Positions 45,579 through 57,215 of a stretch of DNA of 64,000 nt are shown one piece after another. The DNA lies in the NCBI GenBank assembly GCA_021399435.1, contig JAJTUP010000014.1, positions 682,001-746,000 on the forward strand, read 5' to 3'. A program made the translations under genes and the position numbers. How positions within the stretch are numbered: position 1 is the stretch's first letter; the number at the start of each line of letters is the position of its first letter. The notes under the pieces are model-generated. The model had not been told where the DNA came from, did no database searches, and saw only the letters and a list, made by a program, of their open reading frames with translations. The DNA comes from Diaporthe sp. PMI_573. Its lineage: Eukaryota; Ascomycota; Sordariomycetes; Diaporthales; Diaporthaceae.

Positions 45579-48499
45579 TCAGCCTTGCCTCAGGATATTC
45601 GGCCCCGTCCCTATACCGGTCAAAGTCCTAACCGCCCAATGCACCCAGCTCTCGGTCTCAAGCTGGCTCTTGAGCTCCTCGGCCCTGGTCTCCACGTCGA
45701 CGACGCTCGCCTCGAAATCCGCCACCCCGTCCTCGACGTCCTGCACCTTGGAGACGAGTGCGTTGATCTCGTACTCCAGCTTCGCGACCTGCACCTCCAC
45801 GTCCTTAATCGCTTCGGTCACCCTCCCCTTCTCCTCGGCGATCATCTCGGCCGAGTTCTGCTTGACCCTCTGGTACTCGTCCGACAGCGCGTAGTAGGCC
45901 TGCTCGAGCGTGTCCTGCTGTGCGGCGTACGCCTCCTCGAGGGACTCGACTGTGTCGATCTTGGACGACACCCACGGCGAGAGGGACTTGGACAGGCTGA
46001 ATATCTGCGCGTGCAGGGATTGTGCGAGCTCGGCGGAAGCGAGGTGTTCCTCCAGCGTTGTGGGCTCCTCTTGTAGGTCGACGATCTCGTCCCAGCGCAG
46101 AATGGCTTCTGAGGCTGCGCTGAAGGACATGTGCCGTGGCCAGCGGTTTTCGTTCAGCGGCTGCTGCTCTAAGGAAGGTGTCCCCGCGGCCAGACTATGT
46201 CGTCTCTGTAGCAGTAAAGAATATGCGACCCCACTGCGTTCAGGTAGCTGGAAGAGTCTGTGAAAGTCATTCTCATCCACGGTTGATGGGGCCATCGATA
46301 AATCGCCGGGCAGATCTTTACCGACGTCGACGGCCTCTGTCGAGACAGAATTTCGCGCCTCCCGAAGTGGCGATAATTGCGCCCCAGAGATAGCCCTGGG
46401 CGGCGTGGCTTCACCGATGGGGTGTTCAAAATCGGGATGTTTCCTTTGGAAGACGTTCGCGTATTCCTCGGGCTTGTTCTTCCATGTGAAAGCCCTGCCC
46501 GACATGACGGGACTGGACAGAGCACCGGAGGACTGGATCAGGCTTCCTATGCTGGGGCTAATGTATCCGGTCTCTGGAGTCTCGTCTCTGGACGGTCGGG
46601 TCGAATGCCCCTTGCGGTTGCCACCTACGGCATCTCCGATGCGGCCGAGTCTGGAGCGTGCGTCGCTCACTCGATCCGCAACACTCCTGAAGACGGCCTT
46701 GTGCAGGCCCGAGTCGCCTCCGGGGGTTTCTGCCATACTAAGGCTCGAGCCCGGGGTTGGTGCCGAGTACATAGTGCTCGATTGCTCTTTCGTGCGCATG
46801 GTAGGGTTCAGGTCTTCGTATCCGAGAGAGCGTGTTGTACTGCGACTTGGCCGTTCAAGCTCAAACTCTTTCTCCTTTTTCTCTTTTTCTCTCTCATTCT
46901 CCCTTTCTTTCTCTTTCTCCTTCTCCCTGTCCTTTTCCTTTTCCTTGTGCTTCTCTTTTTCCTTGTGCTTCTCCTTTTCTTTCTCACGCTCCTTCTCCTC
47001 CTCTTTCCCAAAGTTAAGCATGTTGGTCATATCTGGCATCGACCGCTCAGAGTGCTCCAGGGCAAGTCTGCGAGGCTTGCCCTGCCAGAGCCATTTGGCC
47101 CGCTCACCAGACACCCGCTCTTTGAATTTGTCGATGTCGACCGTCTCGATCTCCCCAATGCCGGCCTTCTCGCGGGTGCCAATGACTCCGCTGAGGATCT
47201 CACCTCTCTTTCCGAACTGAGATACCGTAGCTCCGATTGCCTTCTGTACACCCCATTCCTCTCCGGCGGCTGCCTTTGCAGTGGACTTGTGCAGTTTGAG
47301 AAGTGTCTGGCGGTCGAGTCTCCTAGTCCTCTCCAGCTTCTGAGACTTCTGGAAATGCCCAATACCACGCTTGGTGCTTTCAATCTCGAAGACATCTTTG
47401 GCTACGGTGACACCATACGAGCTCAGGCGATTTCTCGCGCCAATGAGCATGCCGAGTAGTGCGGCTACCGTGGTTGGGCCCAGGATTCCATCAGTTGGTT
47501 CCATATTGTAGTACTCGGATCCAACCTCGGTCCACCAGTTACCAATCGCCGTCTCTGTGATATCACACAGCAGACCATCGATGTACTCCTGGTCCAGCAT
47601 ACCAAAGATAAACAGTGCCACTTGACACAGCTTGACCAGCTCCATGACGGCTTCGAAGAAGGGGACTTTCTCGTGGATCTTGTAAGTTGAGTAGAACTTG
47701 GCATGGGTCGCCGGAGTAGGATCTGACAAGGTCATGCCGGATCGACCCGAGCAGCCGGTCCTCTTGAGGTCCTCGTTCACGATGAATGCCTGTCTGTGCT
47801 TCTTGATATCCCCATCCGGCACGAATATGACCGTGAGAGCCGAGGGGAAGCTGCTGAGGTTTGTGACCATCAGCTCGCCCAGCTCCGTCTCTTTTGGCCT
47901 GGCATGGTATATCTGCAAGGCCTTGAAGTAGACCTTGAGTCTTGGGGACCACTCATCCTCGTCGGCCGGCACGGAAAGCACTCCCACTACGACTGAAGAC
48001 TTGGGATCGCCGGTATAGGTGACAATAACGAGGGTGGGAGAGAGTCGAGAGCATGCCCATTGCTCGACAAGGTAGAGCTCATAGCCGCCAAGTTCGCCTC
48101 GGCTCTTGACTATCTGGACTAGGGGATCTTCGGAGAGGTACCTGGAGTCAAGGAGTGTGTGTCAGTTCTCGGCCTGACCAGACTCGTGCACGCTTATCAG
48201 GGTATTCGGGCGGAAGGGAATGGCAGGGGCGGTGAGAGACGGTGGGTGGGAAGGAGAGCGCACCTAAAAGCAACAGGGTCAGGGAAGACGACATGTCGAC
48301 GGCCAGGACCAGGCGACGGAGCAGGCGACGAAGTATCTACTGAGAGGGAGCCGTCGAGCCTCATGTCTCCGGGCAGGGGTGTGCCTTCTCGTGGTGTGGT
48401 AGCGGCGAGGGTGGAAGTCCTCGAGGCGGCCAGTCGGGCCTGGGTGACATCCTCCTCCCTGTGGGCACGGCCATCAGGGAGATTGAGCCTGAAGGACAT
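45579..48499 (-). CDS. STB6-like protein with charged coiled-coil
   Basis: Two exons: 48499-48264 and 48141-45579, 932 aa; the join restores FPDPVAFRYLSEDPLV. The N-terminal domain (VVFPDPVAFRYL..., GGYELYLVEQWACSR, VIVTYTGDP, VVVGVLSVPADEDEWS, FLNSS-type blocks and IFGMLDQEYIDGLLCDIT) matches fungal proteins annotated as STB6-like; yeast Stb6 and its paralogue Stb2 were found as Sin3-binding proteins. TDGILGPTT resembles a peptidoglycan-binding-like turn. A stretch of about 50 residues of alternating Lys/Glu/His (47005-46855) is probably a single alpha-helix. The last 200 residues form long heptad-like helices (AEMIAEEKGRVTEAIKDVEVQVAKLEYE), probably coiled coil. Function in filamentous fungi is not established. 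Head-to-head with RMD5. Confidence 0.82.
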
Positions 48500-49461
48500 G
48501 GTATTTGTAGCCGTATCCAGTCCAGTGGAGCCAGAGCAATGTTATACGTGGGCTGCCGTCATGTGAGACAGCCTTTGGTGCAGCCACCAACGAATCCCGG
48601 CAGACCTCGAGCACCGGGACAGCGAATAGCGCATGTTGCAGGGCAGAACAGTGGTTGGCTTCTACCAAAGGTGTGCCAGCCCCATATCCTTGACTGCTCT
48701 GTAGTGTACGGCACACCCAGGACAACGCACGTGGTTCAAGGCGGAAGTGCTTCTGACATGTGATGCAGGAGCTGGAGCAGTGGATGGTGACGATGTTATG
48801 TACGGGATGCTTAGAACGAGCAAATAGGGGCCAGGGGCCTGGTTCAGTTGTGCAGGTGTACAGGTGGGGGCATGTGGGGGGAGATCGGTGGGTGCTCATG
48901 AGCTGCCCCAGAAACTGTTGCCGTATGCCGTTGTGCTCGGCAGTGACGACAGCAGGCCTAGTGCAACACAAATCCAACCCACCACAGTCATTGTCGATGT
49001 ATCTGGCTGTCTCAACGAGAAGAGCTGGCGCGGAATCAGTCCGTACAGGCAGTTTCCGGGCCCCAAAGTAAACAAAAGAGAACAATATATGAAAACCCTC
49101 CGTATGAAGTACGCAATAGCTTTGCTAAGTTTGGAACTTGTGGCTTAGGTGGTCTGTGGGCCGTGCCTTGTTCTTGCTCATGACTGACATGGCATCTAGA
49201 GTGACTTGCTCTGCACCTGCAGCTCCTCCCCGAGTTGCCGAGTCGGCTTCGGGAGCCGCCCCGTTACCTTCTTCTCTTCACCACAACATAACATACCACA
49301 CACCTTGAATGAACCACACACAGTCCAGCTGCCGCATTCTACTTTCCAGTATCCAATCTCCTGCAGAACCTTTCTTCCTGAGTATCTAGATATCTCTACC
49401 AGAAGCCAGCCTCCCTACCCCTAACACGCGTGTTCTCAACCCCATCCGGAAGACTCCCACA
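48500..49461. other. Divergent promoter region, STB6-like and RMD5
   Basis: About 960 bp between outward-facing genes. No supported gene; frames of 60-200 codons lack domain content. Confidence 0.6.
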
Positions 49462-50986
49462 ATGGCTTACAAGCCAGACGACACCGACATCCCAGCCCTG
49501 CTTAAGGAGCTCGATCGTCTAGCAAATAACACCACCGACCGTCTAAGTGCCGCCGTCAACGATGTCGACAAGATAATAGACATCCTCACAGAAGCCCGAG
49601 AGCAGATCGCTCAGTGTGAGTGACTGGCCCGGGTGTCCCCCCTCTCATGCATCCCACCTCATCACCCCCCTTCATCATCCCCCATACTGACTTCCGGCCT
49701 CAGCTCCCGACCCCCATACCACAAGCCTTACTCTCGCCAGGCTGCAAAATCCAGTATCTAAAGGCTTTGAGGCCATCGACCAGGACCTGAGGAAGGTTGA
49801 CAAGGTCCGAAAACACTATGGCAAGGCCCTCGACAAACACTTTCCCCCGAGGCCGCTGCCCACCGACGTCGACGCCATGGCAAAACACCCCGAGCTGATA
49901 AATCGAGCCATTGCCATGCATCTCCTTCGGGAGGGCCAGTTCAACGTCGCATCAACGTTCATACAAGAGACCCAAGCTCTGGATCAGTTCCAAGAGCAGG
50001 AGCCAACGCACAAGGCGAGGGCCTCGGAGCTACCATCACAACTCAACGACGACACAGACATGGACGCCGACCACTCCGGGGCAGAAGGAGATGTGGAGGA
50101 GGACGACGACGATACAATCCCAAACCCGGACGCACGGGACGCAGCGGAGGCGGGGTACGAAGGCGGCGACGACGAGCCCATGAGCGAGGTCCGCTCTCTA
50201 CAGTCACACGAGCTACAGGAGAAGTTCTCAACCATGTACCAGATACTTAAGGAGCTCCGGAACCACAACCTCCTGCCCGCCATCTCGTGGGCGCACGAGA
50301 ACAGCAATGAGCTGGACGCCCGCGGCTCGGACCTCGAGTTCGAGCTGTGCAAGCGGCAGTACATCTACCTCATCCTGCAGAGCGGCGACGACAGTGAGGA
50401 CGAGGGCCCCGCGGTGGCGATGGAGTACGCACAGGCCAACTTCCCGCGCTTCTCGGACCGGCACGCAAAGGAGATCGCGCAGCTGGCCTCGGCGCTGGTG
50501 TACCAGCCGAACTTGGCCGAGTCGCCATACGCGCACATGTTCACGGGCGGGGACGGGGACGGAGGCGGCGAGGGCGAGGGGTCCTCATTCGACGAGATAG
50601 CGAGCTCGTTCACGCGCGAGTTCTGCTCGCTGCTGGGCCTGAGCGCCGAGAGCCCCCTGTACGTGGCCGCGACTGCGGGAGCCATCAGCCTGCCGCGGCT
50701 GATGATGTTCGTCGGGGTCATGACGCAGGCGCGGGCCTCGTGGACTACCGCCTCCGAGCTCGCCTTCGACACCCCCCTGCCGCGCTCCATGATTTACCAC
50801 TCCATCTTCGTGTGCCCCGTCTCAAAGGAGCAGACCACCGACCGCAACCCGCCCATGGTGCTGCCCTGCGGCCACGTCCTGGCGAGGGACTCGCTCAAGA
50901 ACCTCGTCAAGAGCCACCAGCGGTATAAGTGCCCCTACTGCCCCGTCGAGGGCCTGCTGCGCGACGCGAGGCAAATCATCCTCTAG
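49462..50986 (+). CDS. RMD5: Rmd5/Gid2 subunit of the GID (CTLH) ubiquitin ligase
   Basis: RING-type subunit of the GID/CTLH E3 ligase, which degrades gluconeogenic enzymes when glucose returns. Two exons: 49462-49615 and 49704-50986, 478 aa. The start MAYKPDDTDIPALLKELDRL is a helical region. LisH follows (HPELINRAIAMHLLREGQFNVASTFI), then CTLH (LQEKFSTMYQILKELRNHNLLPAISWAHEN), a CRA region, and an atypical C-terminal RING (about residues 420-465: FVCPVSKEQT, MVLPCGHVLARDSLKNL, YKCPYCP). The ligand pattern is that of Rmd5 rather than Fyv10. An acidic insertion (about residues 125-170) separates LisH and CTLH. The donor was placed at T|GTGAGT because it gives IAQSPDPH in frame. Confidence 0.94.
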
Positions 50987-52860
50987 GACAGCCAGACCCT
51001 CGTGTTCGACGGAAATGAAGACTACTACTCAGTCGGCCTTATCATCGCCGACAACGACAGGGCCTTGCTCTTGTCGCAACCTCTGGGCGCGCGCCCGCCC
51101 GGTATACCCGGCGGTACCGGCCCCCTCATGACCGAACCGCGTTTAAGGCTTCTTCATTCTATTCCGCAAAGACATGGGGTTATTTGATTGCGCGGAACGA
51201 GAGTTTTCGGGAGGCCGCGGGGCTATAACGGAGCGTTGGGCTACTTGCGTGTGTCTGCCTGTCTGTGTATTTGTCAAATAACCATAGCGCGTCGAACCCA
51301 AAGCGATAATCATGTGTTAGAAGAAGAAATAAGCACTGCCTTATTGCCGGTAATTAAGACTGTCTCATCAAGCCCTTTCGTGGATAAGTTCTCATTGATG
51401 TGTTGATATAATGTGCACTCCACACCTCGCCAGTTAAGCCAGCACGAGCTTTGCTCGGGTGTCCGTTACGAGGCAATAGTATTCATATAGTAAACTACCT
51501 GGGCAGTGCTCACTGAATAACCTCTTATAGGGCAATCTGCTATATGATAATTGACGATCTATAGGATAACCTTATGTGGGATGATCTACTATAGGATGAG
51601 GATAACCTCCTATAGGAAAACCCGTGGAAAAAGCTCCTGTGGGATAGCTCCTGTGAGATAGTCTCCTATGGGCAACTGGTGAGAAGGTACGCCAAAGACT
51701 CAACAATAATGGTTGCAATCTTTTCTTCTTTTCTTCTTCTTAGCATGTGGCTGTGTTACTGTGATAATGCATGTGGTGTGAAACTGCGCACCAGTGACTG
51801 GGGTCGTCATGTGTGCAAAGTCTCTCGACGTGTCTCTCAATACGAGGTATCCGGTGGTTCCATAGCCAAGAGACTATCCTCGCCTCCGCTATTCTCTACT
51901 CAATGATGCGCTGGCTGTTGGTCTACCGTGAGCCACACAATAGTGTCCATTCCTGAGATATATGACGCACAGGGCGAAGAAAAGCAAGCGGACGATGCCG
52001 TGGCCGACTCTTCCATTTTAGTCCTGCAAGCGAAAAGAAGTGGTCCATCAGGTGCATGGTAGATACATAATATACTTATATGAATGCCGGTGTACAACTT
52101 CACGGTTTTCATTCACAAAACATGAGTTCAGCGCTGGGATAGATAGGCCTGGTCAAGCAGACAATTTCTCCGTTACTCGTCTTAAGATCGAGAGCAAATT
52201 TGTGCTACATAGCATGTGTCCTGGTTCTTGAGCGAGAACCGTCCCAGGTAGGCGAGACTAGAAGAAAAAAAAGAGAAAAACAACCAGGAAGGATCCCTCT
52301 CCCAGCCGGTGAGGTGAGGGCGGGGTTCTGGGCAGATCAGATGGCCCCCTTTCACTCTCGGGGATATCAAAAGATGTTAAGAAAAATATAGCCCGCTGTA
52401 AATGCTCAGTAGCCCTCGTGTCGTGGGGAAGCCCTGTTCCTCCTCTCCAACCCGTTTGTGTCTGGTTCGACATGCCAGATATATCCACTTCCTCTTTATC
52501 TTTTCACACCTGTCCGAGAGAGAGCAGCAGGCCACGGGCTGACTTCTCTTTCCTGGACATCCCGTTACCCCCAAAACAAAAGGACCCTGAACACCCAATT
52601 CCCGATATCCGATTGGGAATTTTGAAAAGCAATACCCCTAGAGAACGCCATTAGATGTAGAAGGGCAAGTATGGTTGTATCCGCAAGTGATTTATATGTG
52701 ATTTGTGCCCGGTTCGTGTTTTCGTCTCTGTGTTTCGTGCTGGACCGTATTGTCTGTCAACCGCTCTCGAGCCAGCGATCCAGTGGGAGGTTGAGTAGCT
52801 TCCGGACAATGCGGTCATTAACTCGTGAACCTCATATGTTGCGGCCGGCTGAATCGCCTT
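50987..52860. other. Intergenic region with repeat remnant
   Basis: About 1.9 kb between the 3' ends of RMD5 (+) and the UPF0658 gene (-). The middle (51444-51775) holds the second copy of the dispersed repeat. The stretch 51480-51680 is made of short CTATAGGA/CTGTGGGA-like variants repeated irregularly. No gene is seen. Confidence 0.55.
51444..51775. repeat. Dispersed repeat remnant, copy 2
   Basis: Blocks 51444-51479, 51604-51619 and 51746-51775 match the copy at 12475-12680 in the same order and orientation. Between the last two blocks this copy has a CTT-rich insertion (about 51720-51740). This copy keeps G and C where copy 1 has A and T in the third block, so it looks less mutated. Probably a decayed mobile element or solo LTR. 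Confidence 0.7.
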
Positions 52861-54088
52861 TTAGTCGATTGTCATCCGCGATGGCATCGTTGGTTTCATG
52901 GCGTGCATGTCGACACTGCTACCTCCGTCGCCCTTCTCCTCGCTCGGCTTCTTCTTGAGCAGATGCATCTTCAGGCCAGCACCAAAGTTGTGCATGCAGA
53001 AGAAGGCGTTCGCGATGGTGAGTATCAGCAGCATAATAGCCAGCACCGCAAATGCCGTCAGACTCTTGCGCACCGGCATGTAGAATGCCGCGTGGCTTGG
53101 TTGATAGATGCGCACAAGCTTGAACACGAAGTAGGCAAGAGCGCCCGCGTAGCAGATAATAACGCACACGGTTCCGATCTTGTTCTCGTTTCTAGTGAAG
53201 TACGCCGCTGCAAGGAGGATGATGATGGTGATCGGGATCGCGGCAATCGTCAGGTACATCTCAGCGTCGGTATAGCCAGTGACGATAACTATAAACTGCA
53301 CGGTGAAGCCGAGGAAGAAGAAAAAGTCGAACTTGAGCAGCGCGATATAAACCTAGGGATATTGTCAGATATTGCGACTGCGAAATCGCTGGCACAGGCA
53401 CATGAGACTAACCTGGTAGTGAAGAAACCTCTTCTTCATCCTGTAGTCTGCCCCGATCTGCTTGAGGATGTCCCATGCGAAGACCTGGTAGAGTTTCCAA
53501 GCGATAAAAGACAGGATGATTGTCCCCACTGCGAGAATGATTGGGATTGCAATGAGGAAGCCTTGTACTTCGTCCCAGAGTGCTTGCTGCGGCGAGATTA
53601 CCACACCCTTGGTGTTGGTATAGCCACCGTCCAGCCCATTGTTCTGGCCCAGGAGCGTGAGGGCCTCGTGAATCTGATCTATCTGGATCGCGGTATATAC
53701 GAGGAGGGCCAGGTTGGCGATGCAGATTCCGATAATCTGAATGGTGTTCTTCAGGCGAAGGGCGTCCCACACCAGTAGCAGCTCGTACAAGAAGCCAAAG
53801 ATGAAGAGGGTGAGGAATGTCGGGATAGTCTTGTACTGGGCACTCGTGTCGTTGTCGGCCGCCAATACGGATTCTAACAGATGTGTCTGGAACATAGCAA
53901 AGGTATACCTGAATCACAAACGGTGAGTTGGACGGTCAAGTCGACAGCGAAGGGAGGGGAGCTCACGATTCGAAGGCCAGACACACTATGGCCTGCAGCG
54001 ATGCCGCGGCGAAGAAGGCCTTGGGCCATGGGCCACCTATAAAATCTAGACTGTTGCGCTTCATACTTGCGCGACTTGAGGGAGCCAT
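52861..54088 (-). CDS. UPF0658 Golgi-apparatus membrane protein family
   Basis: Three exons: 54088-53967, 53908-53413 and 53352-52861, 369 aa. The hydropathy shows about seven to eight transmembrane helices (for example TFLTLFIFGFLYELLLVW, TIQIIGICIANLALLVYTAIQI, GFLIAIPIILAVGTIILSFIAW, MYLTIAAIPITIIILLAAAYF, FAVLAIMLLILTIANAFFC). The first exon (MAPSSRASMKRNSLDFIGG...) ends in the first helix, continued after splicing as FESYTFAMFQTHLL. Conserved polar stretches include WDILKQIGADYRMKKRFLHYQVYIALLKFDFFFF. Related fission-yeast proteins localise to the Golgi and have no known biochemical activity. The Lys-rich C-terminus (HLLKKKPSEEKGDG...) is probably cytosolic. Confidence 0.87.
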
Positions 54089-55485
54089 GCCCTCTCTGTG
54101 GAAATAACCTCCTTCTTGAAAAGCCTGGGAGAAGCCCGGGTCGGCGGGCAGGAGGTTCCGCCGAGATTCAGTCCGGAACGCCAGGGCGGGCAGGCGTGTC
54201 GACTCCTTCAGAGGAGTCAAAGGAGCCGCAGCGGTTGTCTCCTTTATTGTTGCGCCAAGACAAGGGACGAGTGCGGAGAAGGAGCTAGAATGCGGGCGGC
54301 ACGGGGTTGGTGGCGACGAGGACAATTTTAGGAGCTGGAAGGATTGGAAATGTCGGTGTCGTCGGTGGGCGGTGGGCTGAAAGAGTGGCCGCTGGCTGCA
54401 GAGGTGGAGACGTAAAGGAGGGTCGACGTTGGGGCCTCCGGCTGAGATGGTGTGGTGGTGGTTGTTGTGTCTGGCCGGTTGGTGTTGACGGTGATGGTTG
54501 ATGATGAGTAGCGGAGAGGAAAGAAAGCACGGAGCGACGAGTCGGGGGACAAGGCGATTGAGTGTGGTGGTCGATGGGGCCCGAGTCCTGGCCCTTTTCT
54601 CGGTTGGGATGGTGTGCTGGGGGGGGGCAACCCAAGGACCCAAGGATGGCTTGGTGGAGGATGGGAAGCGGCGCGGCGGAAAGTCTCAGGTCCACCCGCC
54701 CAGGGTTTAACGTGCGTGCGGGTTGCCGGAGGAGGGCTGAGCACTTAGTCTACTTTGTGCAGGTGCAGTGCAGAGGCAGCGCAGCCAGCCCAAGCCCACT
54801 GCGAAGTCTGACAAGTTCGAGCGAACCCGAACCAGCGCACAGGGGTGGGCAGACAGTACCAGTACGAGGCAATCTGGGCTTTCAGGACGGGACGGCACAG
54901 AATGGGCCAGCCTCGACTCGCAAGACCTGGCAAGACTGGGCAGAAGAGGCAGAATTGGCAAGAATTGGCAGTGTACACGCGACGACAAGGCGCAGGAAGA
55001 GGGAGATTTGAGATTTGGGGGTTGTCCACACGAATCCACAGACCAGGGGAGAACGGGGCGCTGGATCCAGACCTTTCCCCACAGCGAACGGGGTTTGCTG
55101 CAGAGTGTCTGCAACTGGGTACGGTGGTACGGTGGTACATGTACCTGGTGCATGTACTTGCGTGGATACTGTGGGTGCCGTCCTGCGCCGTGCTTGGCCG
55201 CACAATCCGAGCTTTTCGTACGTGTGTCGTGAACCCTAGTGCTCAGGAAGATGCGCAGCCTTGCCAACCAGGACAATCAGACGGGAGAGGGGGTGGACGT
55301 GAAACACAGTCGAGGGGGAATGGCTTGGTTGAGGACCAGACTGGTGGGATGGGTCAGTAGTAGAAAAAAGAAGGTGAGGGAAAAGATGAGGCAGTGAAGA
55401 CACGGGAGCGTGACAGAAAGAGACGCTAAGGGGCCCCTTCTGGCATTTCACCCTTGAGCAACAGTCCCAGTGACGATGATGATGG

Positions 55486-55518
55486 CTCGGGCTGGGCTCG
55501 GGCTGGGCTCGGGCTGGG
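55486..55518. repeat. 11-bp tandem repeat, three copies
   Basis: CTCGGGCTGGG repeats exactly three times in a row and is followed by a partial unit. It lies in non-coding DNA. Confidence 0.9.
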
Positions 55519-55829
55519 CTGGTCCTTGTGCTGTTACTCGAACAAGGGAGCCACCGTTGCATCGCCGCGTGCCGAGCATTGGGGACAGGCGAAAGGGTAG
55601 GGATCTGTTGGGAATTTGGTACTGCTAGCCTGCCTCCGAGCATCGATCTGTCCACGGTCCGTACGAGGAGCGTTTCGATGCACGCAATATCCAACCAGGG
55701 GTCCTTCTGCTATTGCACGTCACAAACTTAGTGCCCCCGTGCTTTTGTCCTCTCGGCATCCCTTGCCCCTGCGCATTCATTCACATCTAACAACCATCAG
55801 GAGTTCCAATAAGTACACTACACCAACCA

Positions 55830-55974
55830 CATTAAGCAAAATTTAACCCTCTAAAATGATAATAAAAGAATCATATAGTTTTACAATTAAAATAGTTATA
55901 ATTTAATATTAATAAATATTTTATTAAATTTATAAGAAAATTGAGTATGAAATAAGATTTCTAATAAAAGTTAA
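55830..55974. repeat. AT-rich tract
   Basis: About 145 bp made almost only of A and T, in sharp contrast to the GC-rich surroundings, with short palindromic TTTAATATTAATAAATATT-like strings. It may be a remnant of heavily RIP-mutated repeat DNA. It has no coding potential. Confidence 0.7.
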
Positions 55975-56140
55975 TGTGGGTCGTAGCAGTCAGCCTCTAA
56001 GCTTAGTACGTAAGGTAAGTGACAGACATTTTGTCGGAATCTCAATATGACGTGCGTACATGCTCTTTGATTTTAAACATGGCATCTGAAGATGTGTAGC
56101 AGAGCATCTTATTTGCATTTCATCCGCAGAGTACAGTACT

Positions 56141-57215
56141 CTATTTCGTAGGAGCCCAGTACCTCTCCATCATCTCCCTGACAGTCAAAGGCTTGATCTC
56201 GGGGAACATCTCGTTCAACGACCCCTCCCTCGGGACGCGGGCCCGCCCCGTGGCCATCCACAACTCAAAGATAGCCAGGAACCACTGCAGCCTCTCCTTG
56301 GGGAACTTGTCATACGACGCCGCGTGCCCAGGCAGCTCCGTGATCCGCGACGCCCGCAGATCCTCGACCCCGTCGTACGCCACGTTAAATTTCACGCCCT
56401 TGACCTCCTCTGCGATGGCCACGAGCTCGTTGAACGTAACCTCGTCGCCGACGATGCGCAGCTCGCGCGTCGCGGGCCACGCCTCCAGGTCCAGCGCCGC
56501 GCTCACGAACCGCGCCACGTCCAAGGTGTACGTGAACGTCACGGGCTGGTTGCCGTCGCCCGGGATGCCGGCGGCGTTGTGCGCCATGTCGACTGCCAGG
56601 ACGCTGGGCGGGTGATGTGTCTTTAGGCCCGGGGGCGCGAAGTACTCGAGGAAGGTGCCGTTGTGGACGACGGCCCACTCGAGGCTGGTTGTCTCGAGGG
56701 CCCTGAGAGAGGTGAAGTAGTGCTCCAGGGGCGGGAGGATGGCGACGCCGCTGCGGGAGTTAGTTCTAAGCCCACCGGGCGGGACGACGTTGGTTTGGTA
56801 AGTGGGATGCTCACTCTTCTGGATAGGGGATGGCAAAAGAACTAGGGATGAACCGCTTCGTAGCGCTGGACGCGTCCGCGGCTTTGATGAGGTTGAGCTG
56901 CGAGGTCGCCAGGGATGTGGCCGTGATGCCAAATGCGCTTATGACGGTGTGGACATTATGCTCTTCCAAGAATGATTTGAGAGCACCGACGTCACTGTAG
57001 TCGACGGTGAACACCGGCGCTAGGGTTTTCTCCTCTTTGCTCAAGTCCTGCGAAGATCAGCAACTTTGTATTTGGGCAAAGTATGGATCCTGCGGCACTT
57101 GTGCAGATACCTTGCGGGTAAGAATCATTGCATGATGCTTGTCCTGAGACGCCAGCACCTCGACAAGTGTGCGTCCAACTGCACCCGTCCCGCCCGCAAT
57201 TGCGACATTCACCAT
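56141..57215 (-). CDS. NmrA-like/isoflavone-reductase-type NAD(P)-binding protein
   Basis: Three exons: 57215-57111, 57047-56815 and 56750-56141, 315 aa. The Rossmann motif AGGTGAVGRTLVEVL is at the N-terminus (Gly8, Gly11, Gly14). The second exon carries FTVDYSDVGALKSFLEEHNVHTVISAFG and KRFIPSSFAIPYPED, the third GVAILPPLEHYFTSLRAL, WAVVHNGTFLEYF and DVARFVSAALDLEAW, the standard order of the NmrA-like short-chain reductase family. Members act as redox sensors or as reductases and epimerases in secondary metabolism; no YxxxK catalytic pair is seen, as expected for the atypical group. It has no biosynthetic neighbours here. AT-rich tracts lie on both sides, which suggests an accessory locus. 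Confidence 0.88.

Larger units (their letters stand above)
54089..56140. other. Intergenic region with short repeats and AT-rich tract
   Basis: About 2 kb. The first part is the promoter side of the UPF0658 gene. An 11-bp triple repeat lies at 55486-55518 and a very AT-rich tract at about 55830-55974, followed by the 3' side of the NmrA-like gene. No gene is supported. Confidence 0.5.
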
